A DNA stretch of 64,000 nucleotides, from NCBI GenBank assembly GCA_040255525.1, contig JBDZVD010000020.1, positions 11,349 to 75,348 of the forward strand, given 5' to 3'. This DNA is from Rugosimonospora sp040255525 (GTDB lineage Bacteria; Actinomycetota; Actinomycetes; Mycobacteriales; Micromonosporaceae). The notes beneath the pieces are model-generated. The model worked only from the letters and a program-made list of their open reading frames with translations. It had not been told where the DNA came from and searched no databases. Positions within the stretch are counted from its first letter, which is position 1; each line of letters begins with the position of its first letter. The position numbers and the translations under genes are program-made. Shown here in pieces: positions 1-7,577 of this stretch.

Positions 1-456
1 CGTCATCGCGGTGGACGGCGCCGTCGTCTCGAATCCGATCGCCATGAACACGACCCGCAGCTCGGGCCGTTCCCGGGCGATGGCGAGCGCGTCCAGCGGT
101 GAGTACACCATGCGGATGTTCGTATCCCGCGCGTTGGAGTCGAAGAACGAGCCGTTGCCACCGGGTACCCGCATCATGTCGCCGAAGGAGGTCATGAGCA
201 CGCCGGGCTGCCGGGCGATGTGAATCGCGTCGTCGACCCGACCCATCGGGATCACGCAGACCGGGCACCCCGGCCCGTGTACCAGCGTGATGTTCTCCGG
301 CAGGTAGTCCTCCAGCCCGTGCTTGTAGATCGTGTGCGTGTGTCCACCGCACACCTCCATGAACTTGTACTCCCGCCCGGGCTCGGCCAGCCGCGCGATG
401 CGCGCGGCCAGTGCCCGGGCCCGGTCCGCGTCGCGGAACTCGTCCACGTACCGCAT
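1..456 (-). CDS. hypD: HypD, [NiFe]-hydrogenase Fe(CN)2CO assembly protein (3' end outside window)
   Basis: HypD is the scaffold, working with HypC, on which the Fe(CN)2CO unit of [NiFe]-hydrogenases is built in the cytoplasm. The visible 152 residues contain the family signatures: a start reading MRYVDEFRD, then EVCGGHTHTIYKHG, LVHGPGCPVCVIP with its paired cysteines, and GFETTAPSTAMT at the cut edge. The ATG at 456 is preceded by GGGAAAGGAACAC, a good ribosome binding site. HypD proteins are usually about 370 aa, so roughly 60% lies beyond position 1. It follows hypC in the leftward hydrogenase operon, separated by a duplicated hairpin unit. Identification is secure. Confidence 0.95.
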   Translation of the reverse strand, partial: MRYVDEFRDADRARALAARIARLAEPGREYKFMEVCGGHTHTIYKHGLEDYLPENITLVHGPGCPVCVIPMGRVDDAIHIARQPGVLMTSFGDMMRVPGGNGSFFDSNARDTNIRMVYSPLDALAIARERPELRVVFMAIGFETTAPSTAMT

Positions 457-481
457 GTGTTCCTTTCCCCGCCCTTTCTTC

Positions 482-593
482 CCCCCGGCCGCTTGACCGG
501 CCCACCCACAAACCAGGCGGGCCTAGCGGCCCTGCTCTCTTCCCCCGGCCGCTTGACCGGCCCACCCACAAACCAGGCGGGCCTGGCGGCCCT
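482..593. repeat. two tandem 60-bp units, each able to fold into a hairpin, between hypC and hypD
   Basis: Positions 482-533 and 542-593 are almost identical (one or two differences) with a 60-bp period. Each unit contains complementary arms (GGCCGCT and GGCCC against GGGCC and AGCGGCC) around ACCCACAAACCAGGC. The second copy runs into the hypC stop codon. They may attenuate or process the hypC-hypD transcript, which is inference. Confidence 0.8.
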
Positions 594-864
594 AGCCGAT
601 GTTCGATTCCCGCAAGGCGGTCAGCTCGTCGTCGTACGGCGTCCCGAGAGTGGCGAGGAACGACAGCACGGCCCGCGCCTCGTCCTCCGAAATCTTCGAC
701 AGCGCGAACCCGACGTGGACCAGAACCCAGTCGCCCAGCCGCAGGTCCTGGTCGGCCAGCAGGGCGACGTTGATCTTCCGGCGCACGCCGCTGACCTTCA
801 CTACCGCGAGGTCGGGCTGCTCCTCGACGGTGTCTACGAGTTCACCGGGGATGCCCAGGCACAC
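592..864 (-). CDS. hypC: HypC, hydrogenase assembly chaperone
   Basis: HypC binds HypD and the apo large subunit and hands over the iron-cyanide-CO moiety. The 90-aa product begins VCLGIPGELV, the hallmark N-terminus in which the cysteine after the initiator is essential. It continues with the beta-barrel pattern VSGVRRKINVALL and LGDWVLVHVGFALSKI. Translation starts at a GTG (864) rather than the longer upstream frame, because the conserved Cys must be residue 2. It overlaps the end of the open frame of the maturation-protease gene by 23 bp. A divergent second HypC-like gene lies at 9442-9708, so the operon carries two paralogues. Confidence 0.93.
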   Translation of the reverse strand: MCLGIPGELVDTVEEQPDLAVVKVSGVRRKINVALLADQDLRLGDWVLVHVGFALSKISEDEARAVLSFLATLGTPYDDELTALRESNIG

Positions 865-2161
865 AGTCCCCGCTCCTTTCCCGCCCGGCCACCGCCGGCG
901 CCTCTGGATCCGACCCGGCCGCAGCCGGCCCGACCACACCCGGCCCGACCACACCCGGCCCAGCCACGCCCGGCACGGCTACATCCGGCGCATCTTCAGG
1001 TACCGCCGGATCTCCGGCCACTGCCGGGTCATCATCGCGAGTACCGCGACACCCGCCACGATGCCGACCGACGACAGCGTCTTCTTCACAAGCCTCACCG
1101 CCCTTCCCGTCCGGACCGCTTTCCGGGTCCGGCTCAGCGACAATCTCGGCGACCAGGGACCTGACCATCCCGGCGGCCGCGTCCAGCGCACCGCGCACCG
1201 GAGCGCTCAACGCCACCACGACCTCCTCGTCGGCCCCGGTGTCCGGGATGAACTCCGGCTCGCAGCACACGACGTACGTCCGGGCCGGTACCCCGCCGAG
1301 TTCCCGCGCCAGCGCCAGCACCCGCACCGGGTCCATGCCGTGGGTCTGCAGGTCGACGGCGCCGGCCGACGGGGGGCGGGGTTCGATGACGGTCAGCGTG
1401 CCCGGGGCGTACCCGCGCGGGGCCGCGTCGACCAGGATCGCTGCGCGGTAGTCGCGCAGCAGCGCGTATGCCAGATCCATGCCGCGGATCCCGAACTCGA
1501 CGACATCGACCCCAGGCATGGCCGGGCCGGCGGACAGGCGCCGGACCACCTCGCAGCCGAACCCGTCGTCGCCGAGGAACACGTTGCCGATGCCGGCCAC
1601 CAGTACCCGGGCAGCACCGACTCCGTCGGTTCCGGCCGGCAGCGGCTGCACGTCGTCCGGGGCGTAGAAGAACCGGTGACCGGGCATGCGCGCCTCGCCG
1701 AGGTCGCGGCCCGGGTCGTCGGCCACGGTGACGGCGAGGAACACGTTCCCCTCGCCGTCCCGCTCGATGGCCTCGACCACCGCCGTGCGGCCGTCCAGCA
1801 CCAGATCGAGGATGTCCGCGCGGCCGCGGGGGCGCAGCCGTACCCGACTGCCCGGCCTCACCGGCACGCCGCCGACCATCACGGTGTCGGGGCCGCGGCT
1901 GCCCATGACGTCCCAGAAGTCCGAGCCGATCGCCGGGGCGACAGCGGCGCCGGCAGAGCGGGCGCCATGGTCGGGCGACCGGTCGCGGAAAGCCACGCCA
2001 TCGGCGCCGCCAGCCGGGGCGCCGCCGGCCGGGCAGACTTCGGCCGGGGAAACTTCGGCCGGGGAAACTTCGGCCGGGCAGACTTCGGCCGAGGCGCCGC
2101 CAGTTGAGGAAACGCCGGCCGAGAAGGCGTCGCGGTCGAACCGCCGGTCCACGGCCCTCAT
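842..2161 (-). CDS. hydrogenase maturation endopeptidase (HybD/HupD type) with N- and C-terminal extensions
   Basis: Nickel-dependent protease that removes the C-terminal peptide of the large subunit after metal insertion. The protease domain is about residues 190-346: VLVAGIGNVFLGDDGFG, VDAAP (Asp about 250) and THGMDP (His 279) correspond to the nickel-sensing acidic and His residues of HybD. Ahead of it is a 90-residue domain (about 85-175, GSDFWDVMG to RFFYAPDD) of unknown role, and before that a repeat AEVSP x5 (15-bp units, about 2028-2092). The frame stays open for 93 residues beyond the protease fold and contains the DUF6893-like gene in another frame. Total 439 aa versus about 160-200 for the family. 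Start ATG 2161 overlaps the upstream stop (ATGA). The true C-terminus is uncertain. Confidence 0.85.
   Translation of the reverse strand: MRAVDRRFDRDAFSAGVSSTGGASAEVCPAEVSPAEVSPAEVCPAGGAPAGGADGVAFRDRSPDHGARSAGAAVAPAIGSDFWDVMGSRGPDTVMVGGVPVRPGSRVRLRPRGRADILDLVLDGRTAVVEAIERDGEGNVFLAVTVADDPGRDLGEARMPGHRFFYAPDDVQPLPAGTDGVGAARVLVAGIGNVFLGDDGFGCEVVRRLSAGPAMPGVDVVEFGIRGMDLAYALLRDYRAAILVDAAPRGYAPGTLTVIEPRPPSAGAVDLQTHGMDPVRVLALARELGGVPARTYVVCCEPEFIPDTGADEEVVVALSAPVRGALDAAAGMVRSLVAEIVAEPDPESGPDGKGGEACEEDAVVGRHRGGCRGTRDDDPAVAGDPAVPEDAPDVAVPGVAGPGVVGPGVVGPAAAGSDPEAPAVAGRERSGDCVPGHPR
979..1098 (-). CDS. 39-aa DUF6893-like membrane peptide nested inside the protease reading frame
   Basis: The peptide reads as one transmembrane segment (SSVGIVAGVAVLAMM) followed by a basic tail TRQWPEIRRYLKMRRM, with KK before the segment. 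This matches the DUF6893 small proteins that I recall from actinobacterial hydrogenase loci; the family assignment is from memory of the pattern. Two GTG starts are possible, 1098 (VRLVKK) and 1089 (VKK, with GGTGAGG just upstream). It lies entirely within the frame of the maturation-protease extension (842-2161) in a different phase, so one of the two reading frames is probably not translated as drawn. Function unknown; perhaps membrane tethering of hydrogenase components (inference). Confidence 0.6.
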   Translation of the reverse strand: MRLVKKTLSSVGIVAGVAVLAMMTRQWPEIRRYLKMRRM

Positions 2162-3216
2162 GCGGTGACCCACTCCCCGGGCCCACCCGGCCCGCTCGCC
2201 GGGCCGAGTGGTTGAACCTCCCGGAGCCGGCCGTGCAGGCGCATCAGCTCTTCCGGGCTCAGCGCCGCGCAGCGGTCCAGGATCTCCCGGGCGCGCGGGT
2301 CGCTGTCGCGCATCTCGCGCCGCTCCTCGTCCGACAGCGTGAGGATGCTCAGAGTCAGCAGCTGGTCGATCTCGGCGGCATCGAACAGGTCCCCCGGGCT
2401 CTCCGGCGCGACCTGCGGGTAGTCGGGCAGGATGACGGGCGCCGAGAGCATGGTGTGGCGGTCGCCTCCGGCGCCGATCAGCACCGGCCAGGTACCGATG
2501 TTCTCGCAGCCGGCGGCGTGCGCCGCCAGATGGTCGGGCGGGTCGGTCTGCGAGACCAGCCGCGCCCGATCGGTGTGGATGACGGTGTGCGCCGCGACGA
2601 ACGTGCGCCGCAGCGCGCCGGGGCGGTCGTGGCCGTACCACGCCGTGGTGTTCACGACCCGCACGGTCAGCCGGTACAGGCCGGGCGCCACGAGCTCGGC
2701 ACCCACGTCCAGGCGCCCGTGCAGTTCCTGCCACCGGCGCAGGAGCGCGCCCTCCCGCCGGTCGTCGCCGGACGACCGCAGCCACTCGACGCGCCGCCCG
2801 GCCGCGATGCGCACCGGTACGTGGCAGGGCGCCTCGACGAGCGCGGCCAGCGGCAGGTCCCCGGTACCCACCTCCCGTTCGGTGGCTTCCTCCCAGGGCA
2901 GGTAACGCTCGGTACCGACGACCAGCTCCGGTACCGGCTCCAGCCGCCCCAGGCGCAGCCGGCTCACGTTGCGCACGACCACCTGCAGGAACCGGACCCG
3001 TACCCGGACCGTGTCCCGCCGGTCCGCCTCCACCAGGCACTGCGTCTGGCTCAGGTGCGGTCCGGCCTGGTACGCGCCGCCCACCGGCCTCGGGTACACC
3101 CCGCCGATCGTCCAGCGGTGCTGGTTCTTGAGCGCCGAACGCCGGTACGGCCACAGCAGGTACCCCTCGTAGAGCACCGCCTGGGCGACCTGCCGTACCA
3201 TCTCCACACCAGGCAT
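2158..3216 (-). CDS. conserved hydrogenase-locus protein of unknown function (352 aa)
   Basis: I do not recognise a characterised domain. The protein is soluble, with no signal peptide or membrane segment, and has a regular beta-rich look (VRVRFLQVVVRNVSRLRLGRLEPV, YRLTVRVVNTTAW, RTFVAAHTVIH). Its position between DUF6084 and the maturation protease, with a 4-bp ATGA overlap into the latter, ties it to hydrogenase biogenesis or function. I chose the ATG at 3216 (MPGVEMVRQ) because GAGGTGGACAGG precedes it directly; the frame is open to 3306, which would overlap DUF6084 by about 60 bp, and ATG 3201 is also possible. Confidence 0.72.
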   Translation of the reverse strand: MPGVEMVRQVAQAVLYEGYLLWPYRRSALKNQHRWTIGGVYPRPVGGAYQAGPHLSQTQCLVEADRRDTVRVRVRFLQVVVRNVSRLRLGRLEPVPELVVGTERYLPWEEATEREVGTGDLPLAALVEAPCHVPVRIAAGRRVEWLRSSGDDRREGALLRRWQELHGRLDVGAELVAPGLYRLTVRVVNTTAWYGHDRPGALRRTFVAAHTVIHTDRARLVSQTDPPDHLAAHAAGCENIGTWPVLIGAGGDRHTMLSAPVILPDYPQVAPESPGDLFDAAEIDQLLTLSILTLSDEERREMRDSDPRAREILDRCAALSPEELMRLHGRLREVQPLGPASGPGGPGEWVTA

Positions 3217-3244
3217 CCTGTCCACCTCAGGCATCCTGTTCACG

Positions 3245-4127
3245 TCAGGCACCCTGCACCCGGTAGGCGTCGCCCACCGGCCGCTCGGCCGCGTCCAGCA
3301 GGGCATCGATCGCGCTCTCCCAACTCGGTAGCGCGTGGCGGGCCCGGTAGCCGTAGAGCCGGTCGAAGGCGCCGTGCTCCAGCCGCAGCCACGCGGTACC
3401 GGGGAAGTATCTGGCCATCAGGTCTTTCCACACCCGTACCGGCATCCGGTACGCGGACTCGGTACTCCACGGGATCCGGGCGGCCCGCAGCGCTGCGTCC
3501 ACGGAGTAGAAGACCGTGCCGCTGAACAGGAAGTCCAGCGGGATGTCACCGTCGTCCAGGGCGTGCAGGTACTTGGTCGCGACGACGTCGAAATCGTACG
3601 TGCACGGCACGTCGATGTCCGCGACCGTCTCGCCGTGGAACTCCGGTACCTGGCGGGTCGCCTGTGTCCACAACAGACTCCGCAGGTTGCGGCTCCACTC
3701 GTCCGGTGCGCCGAACAACTCCACCAGCCGCGCCTGGCTGGCCGGGTCGTAGCGCCGGACGGTGGCCGCGATGCGCACCTGGGTGTGCAGGGCCAGCGAG
3801 CGGATCGCCGGGTGTCCGGCGGCGCGGATCCGTGCGCCGAACCGGAGCGTCGGTACGGCGGCGAGGTCGACCGGCTCGGCCGATTCGATCGCGATGGACA
3901 CCACCGGCACGGCGGCCGGCGTANNNNNNNNNNNNNNNNNNNNNNNNNNNNNNNNNNNNNNNNNNNNNNNNNNNNNNNNNNNNNNNNNNNNNNNNNNNNN
4001 NNNNNNNNNNNNNNNNNNNNNNNCCGGTGACGGGCGTACCGGTGACGGGCGTACCGGTGACGGGCGTACCGGTGACGGGCGTACCGGTGACGGTACCGGG
4101 TGTGGTCACGGTCGAAGGTCTCCTCAC
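3245..4127 (-). CDS. DUF6084 protein, interrupted by an assembly gap in a PVTGT repeat
   Basis: The DUF6084 body (about 220 aa) runs from 3910 to 3245: PTLRFGARIRAAG, then ALHTQVRIAATVRRYD, LLWTQATRQVPEF, VPCTYDFDVVATKYLHAL, FLFSGTVFY and RMPVRVWKDLM. The family is found beside group 1h hydrogenases; its role is unknown. Upstream of the 100-N gap (3924-4023) a GTG at 4127 overlaps the preceding stop (GTGA) and opens MRRPSTVTTPG followed by PVTGT repeats. The left flank ends GTA and the right flank begins CCGGTGACGGG, exactly in phase for the 15-bp unit, so a gap of whole repeat units would join both parts in one frame. Placeholder N count breaks the frame artificially. Gene extent across the gap is inference. 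Confidence 0.75.
3924..4023. other. assembly gap of 100 N
   Basis: Exactly 100 unknown bases, the usual placeholder length, inside a 15-bp repeat array. The real length is unknown. Confidence 0.99.
4024..4101. repeat. 15-bp minisatellite ACCGGTGACGGGCGT flanking the first assembly gap
   Basis: About five perfect copies remain right of the N run; a partial copy (GGCGTA) sits at 3918-3923 left of it. The unit encodes PVTGT on the minus strand. The array probably caused the assembly break. Confidence 0.9.
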
Positions 4128-4336
4128 GCCGGTGAAAGATTGGGCATGCCGGGTGCGATCGGGTCGCGCTTGCGCGCGTTGATGCCGGTGGACCGCGCCG
4201 CCGTGGACCGTCCGTCCGGCAGGTGCCCGCGTTGCTTGTCGTAGTTGCCGAGCGCGTTGCCCTCGCTGATCCCCTTGGTGTGGGACGGCAGGGACGGCGA
4301 CACGTCCGGCCGCCCGACGCTGATCTCTCCGTTCAC
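4124..4336 (-). CDS. 70-aa polar hydrogenase-operon protein
   Basis: A small basic protein rich in Ser, Gly and Pro: RPDVSPSLPSHTKGISEGN, then NYDKQRGHLPDGRSTAARS and TGINARKRDPIAPGMPNLSP. It is tightly placed: GTG 4336 overlaps the DUF5947 stop (GTGA), and its TGA overlaps the GTG of DUF6084. GGGAG lies 8 bp upstream of the start. Its composition is unlike out-of-frame GC-rich translations, with little Ala or Arg runs and several conserved-looking GxxPDG-type motifs, so I regard it as real. I believe similar small proteins occur in related loci, but the function is not known. No membrane segment or cysteine is present. Confidence 0.75.
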   Translation of the reverse strand: MNGEISVGRPDVSPSLPSHTKGISEGNALGNYDKQRGHLPDGRSTAARSTGINARKRDPIAPGMPNLSPA

Positions 4337-5190
4337 CGGAGCGCTCCCTTCGCTGTGGCCGATTCCACTGTGGGCGCCCCCGCCGTGACCGACTCCGTCA
4401 TGGGCGCCCCCGCCGTAACCGGTTCCGCCGTGCCGGCCACGGGTCCGGGCCGGCTGGCGCGGACCGTCCGCGCCCGGTCCTGCAACCGCTGGAGGAACGC
4501 GGCCGTCTGCGACCACACCCGTTCGCCGCCGGACAGCCCCGACCAGTGGGTGCGGATGAGGCCGACGAGCGCGTAGCAGTCGTCGATGGGTACCAGCCAG
4601 TGGTGGCGGGCACCGCGCGAGCGGTCGGCCAGCAACGCCTCGGTGTCCGGCTGCAGCGTGTCCAGCACCGGGTTGGCGCGGACCAGGCGGGCCCAGCTGT
4701 CGAGCGCCAGCAGCGATTCGACGGCGCCGGCCGGGCTCGGGTAGAACGCCACCACCCGGCCGGCGCGGGTGTCGTAGAAGAAGAACGCCAGGTCCACCGG
4801 CAGGCGCAGGTGCGCCCAGGACTCGTCGTCGAGCACGAAGTCGGGCAGGTACCAGCGGCGGTCCGGAACGAGCCGGTAGTGCCGACCGCCGGCGGTCGTG
4901 CGGTCGAACAGCACCGCGCAGGCGCGGCAGGCGCAGCGCAGCGTGCGCGCCACGGTGTCCAGCACGTGCCGGTGGCCGCCCGCGATAGGTTCGGCGCACA
5001 GTTGGCACCGCTCGGCGACGCCGTCGCCGGGCGCGGCAGCACCGCCGGGCGCGGCAGCATCCCCCGCCGTGACAGCATCCCCCGCCGTGACAGCATTCAC
5101 CGCCGTGACAGCATCCACCGCCGTGACAGCATCTTCGGGCGTGCCGGCGATCAGGCGGTACAGGCGGGAGGAGCCGGTGGGAGACATCAT
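4333..5190 (-). CDS. DUF5947 protein with Cys-pair motif
   Basis: A 285-aa protein of the DUF5947 family found in group 1h hydrogenase loci; biochemical role unknown. An early zinc-finger-like pattern CQLCAEPI with CACRACAVLF could hold a metal. The core follows: RHYRLVPDRRWYLPDF, LPVDLAFFFYDTRAGRVVAFYPSPAGA, and HHWLVPIDDCYALVG. The N-terminal part is expanded by a VTAxDA repeat (18-bp units at about 5057-5133) and the C-terminus by VTAGAP/ESVTAG repeats, both absent from a minimal domain. ATG 5190 overlaps the NifU-like stop (ATGA); the stop overlaps the next gene (GTGA), implying translational coupling. Confidence 0.85.
   Translation of the reverse strand: MMSPTGSSRLYRLIAGTPEDAVTAVDAVTAVNAVTAGDAVTAGDAAAPGGAAAPGDGVAERCQLCAEPIAGGHRHVLDTVARTLRCACRACAVLFDRTTAGGRHYRLVPDRRWYLPDFVLDDESWAHLRLPVDLAFFFYDTRAGRVVAFYPSPAGAVESLLALDSWARLVRANPVLDTLQPDTEALLADRSRGARHHWLVPIDDCYALVGLIRTHWSGLSGGERVWSQTAAFLQRLQDRARTVRASRPGPVAGTAEPVTAGAPMTESVTAGAPTVESATAKGALR
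5057..5133. repeat. 18-bp tandem repeat inside the DUF5947 gene
   Basis: About four units of GCCGTGACAGCATCCCCC with minor changes, encoding VTAxDA on the minus strand. It is in frame and lies ahead of the conserved cysteine-bearing domain. Confidence 0.85.
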
Positions 5191-5732
5191 GGTTTCGACC
5201 GTCCCGCGAGCGTGGGCCGCCGCCGCAGGCTGTCCAACGGGATCACCGGCGGTTGCCGCTGTTCGTACTCGACCTCGATGCCGCTGACCTCCGGAGCCGC
5301 GGCACGTACCGCCTCCTCCAGTACCCCCTCCACGGCCGCCCGCGACGACCCGCACCCGCTGGCGTTGCCGACCCTCAACCGCGCGACGCCGTCGGCCACC
5401 ACCACCAGCCGTGCCCGCGCCCCGTGCAGCCGGGGACCGAGCCGGTCGATCGCAGCCGCGATGCGCTCCGGTGCGCCCTGCGGGTGCAGGCCGTGCAGCA
5501 CCAAAAGGTGCGCCACGAGGTCGTCCGCGACCAGGTCGGCGGCGAACGGCTCGCCACCGGCGCGGCGACCCGCGGCCACCAGCCGGTCCAGCCCCTCGCC
5601 GTACAACGCGAGCAGCGCCTGGATCAGCGCCACCGCGGTACTCCGGGCCGGTTCGGGCAGCGCCTCGACCCGCTCCAGCCGCTCCTCGACCGCGCGCACC
5701 CGCTCCAGCTCCCGCTGACCGCCTGCCGTCAT
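5187..5732 (-). CDS. NifU-like C-terminal-domain protein of the hydrogenase operon
   Basis: The C-terminal 80 residues follow the NifU_C scaffold pattern (LVVVADGVARLRVGNASGCGSSRAAVEGVLEEAVRAAAPEVSGIEVEY), which in other proteins binds a transient Fe-S cluster through CxxC. Here only one cysteine is present (GCGSS), the first ligand being replaced in GNASGC. The N-terminal half (about residues 1-95) is helical and lacks cysteines. ATG 5732 starts 5 bp after the hhyL stop; its TGA overlaps the DUF5947 ATG. A role in cluster delivery to HhyS is plausible from position, but the missing cysteine weakens it. Confidence 0.85.
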   Translation of the reverse strand: MTAGGQRELERVRAVEERLERVEALPEPARSTAVALIQALLALYGEGLDRLVAAGRRAGGEPFAADLVADDLVAHLLVLHGLHPQGAPERIAAAIDRLGPRLHGARARLVVVADGVARLRVGNASGCGSSRAAVEGVLEEAVRAAAPEVSGIEVEYEQRQPPVIPLDSLRRRPTLAGRSKP

Positions 5733-5737
5733 GATGC

Positions 5738-7540
5738 CTACCCGCCCGCGCTCGTCCCGAGCGTCGGCGAGTGCAGCCGCTTGAGCACCTGCCCGTCGCC
5801 CAGGTACATGTGCACCCCGCAGGGCAGGCACGGGTCGAAGCTGCGCACGGTACGCATGATGTCGATGCCTTTGAAGTCCTCCCGGCCGTTTTCCTCGAAG
5901 ATCTGCATGCCGGCGACCGCGTCCTCATACGGCCCCGGCGTGCCGAACTTGTCGCGTGGGCTCGCGTTCCACGGAGTGGGCGGGTACGGGTGGTAGTTGG
6001 CTATCTTGCCGTCCCGGATCACCAGGTGGTGGGAGAGCACACCGCGGACCGCCTCGTGGAAGCCACAGCCGATCGCCTCGTCCGGCACCTTGAAGTCGGA
6101 GAACACCTTGGTGTTACCGGCCCTGATCTCGTCCAGCGCGTGCTCGACGAAGTACAGCGCCGCAGCCGCCGCGTACGCGATGAAATAGACCCGGGCCCGG
6201 TCCCGCTCCAGGGTGTTCGACCACTGCGGGACCTTCCACTCCAGCTGCGTCTCGGGGAACGCCGAGCTGCGCGGCAGGTTGATCTGCACGCTGTGCCCGG
6301 TGGCCTTGACCGTCCCGATGTCCACCTTGCCGGCCAGCGCGGTGGCCCACAACCGGGCCAGCGGCCCACCGCCGGTGTCCAGCGCCAGGTGTTCCCGGGT
6401 GGCGGGGTTGAACCAGCGCGGGCTCATCACCCAGGAGTAGTTGCCGTTCTCCAGGTCGCGCTTCTGCGGCCGGGGCAGGGTCGTCTGGTTCCACGGGTGC
6501 CGCTGGTCGATCGGGTTGCCCAGCGGATCGTGGGTGACGAAGGTCTCCTCGCCCACCCAGTCGTCGTAGTACGAGCTGCCGAGCAGGATGCGGATGCCGA
6601 GGTTGATGTCGACCAGGTTGGTGGTGAGCAGTTTGCCGTCCAGCACGATACCGGGCGTCACGAACATCTCGGCGCCCCAGGCGTTCATGTTCCGGTACTC
6701 GTAGTCGACGTGCGACGGATTGTTGAACGCACCCCAGCAACCGAGCATGATGCGCCGCCTGCCGACCTCCTCGTAGCCGGGCAGCGCCTCGTAGAAGAAG
6801 TCGAAGATGTCGTCGTTGCACGGCACGGCCTTCTTCACGAAGTCCAGCACCTTCAGCAGGCGGACCAGGTAGTCGGTGAACACCTGCGGCGTGCCGACCG
6901 TCCCGACACCGCCCGGGTACAGGGTCGACGGGTGCACGTGCCGCCCCTCCATGAGGCAGAACATCTCCCGGGTCAGCCGGCTCATCTGCAGCGCCTCGCG
7001 GTACATCTGGCCGGTGAACGGGTTGAACGCGCGCATGATGTCGGCGATCGTCTTGAACCCGTGGACGGCGCTGTGCGGTGCGGGGGTCTGCTCCGCGCGG
7101 CGCAACAGGCTCGGGTTCGTCTGGCTGACCATCTGCTCGCAGAAGTCCACGAACACGAGGTTGTCCTGGAAGATGGTGTGGTCGAACATGAACTCGGCGG
7201 CCTCGCCGAGGTTGATGATCCACTCCGCGAGCGGGGGTGGCTTCACGCCGTACGCCATGTTCTGCGCGTACACCGAACAGGTGGCGTGGTTGTCGCCGCA
7301 GATGCCGCAGATGCGGCTGGTGATGAAGTGCGAGTCGCGCGGGTCCTTGCCCCGCATGAAGACGCTGTACCCGCGGAACATCGATGAGGTGCTCTTGCAC
7401 TCGACGACTTCGCGGTTCTTGAAGTCAATCTTCGTGTAGATGCCCAGGTTGCCGATGATGCGGGTGATCGGGTCCCACGACATGTCGACGAGCTCGCGCG
7501 GCTGCGCCTGCGCCTCGCTCGCCTTCATGGTCTGGCTCAC
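5738..7540 (-). CDS. hhyL: group 1h [NiFe]-hydrogenase large subunit
   Basis: Catalytic subunit that oxidises H2, including atmospheric H2 in this subgroup. The 600-aa protein carries the four nickel-iron cysteines: RICGICGDNHATC at residues 76-88 and DPCLPCGVH at 569-577. The 23 residues after His577 (MYLGDGQVLK...) are the expected cleavable tail, matching the endopeptidase encoded downstream. The sequence has the group 1h character (MSWDPITRIIGNLGIY start, no Tat signal). Start GTG 7540 has AGGAGG 9 bp upstream. It lies 37 bp after hhyS. Electrons pass through HhyS, probably to the respiratory chain (family knowledge). Confidence 0.97.
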   Translation of the reverse strand: MSQTMKASEAQAQPRELVDMSWDPITRIIGNLGIYTKIDFKNREVVECKSTSSMFRGYSVFMRGKDPRDSHFITSRICGICGDNHATCSVYAQNMAYGVKPPPLAEWIINLGEAAEFMFDHTIFQDNLVFVDFCEQMVSQTNPSLLRRAEQTPAPHSAVHGFKTIADIMRAFNPFTGQMYREALQMSRLTREMFCLMEGRHVHPSTLYPGGVGTVGTPQVFTDYLVRLLKVLDFVKKAVPCNDDIFDFFYEALPGYEEVGRRRIMLGCWGAFNNPSHVDYEYRNMNAWGAEMFVTPGIVLDGKLLTTNLVDINLGIRILLGSSYYDDWVGEETFVTHDPLGNPIDQRHPWNQTTLPRPQKRDLENGNYSWVMSPRWFNPATREHLALDTGGGPLARLWATALAGKVDIGTVKATGHSVQINLPRSSAFPETQLEWKVPQWSNTLERDRARVYFIAYAAAAALYFVEHALDEIRAGNTKVFSDFKVPDEAIGCGFHEAVRGVLSHHLVIRDGKIANYHPYPPTPWNASPRDKFGTPGPYEDAVAGMQIFEENGREDFKGIDIMRTVRSFDPCLPCGVHMYLGDGQVLKRLHSPTLGTSAGG

Positions 7541-7577
7541 CGTTGGTGTCCTCCTGTCGATCCGGGCCGGGCTGCGG

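Noticed and set aside
599..2107. Long open frame on the plus strand opposite the hydrogenase maturation genes
   Set aside because: It is antisense to hypC and the protease, Arg/Pro/Ala-rich, and shows no domain; GC-rich DNA gives such shadow frames routinely.
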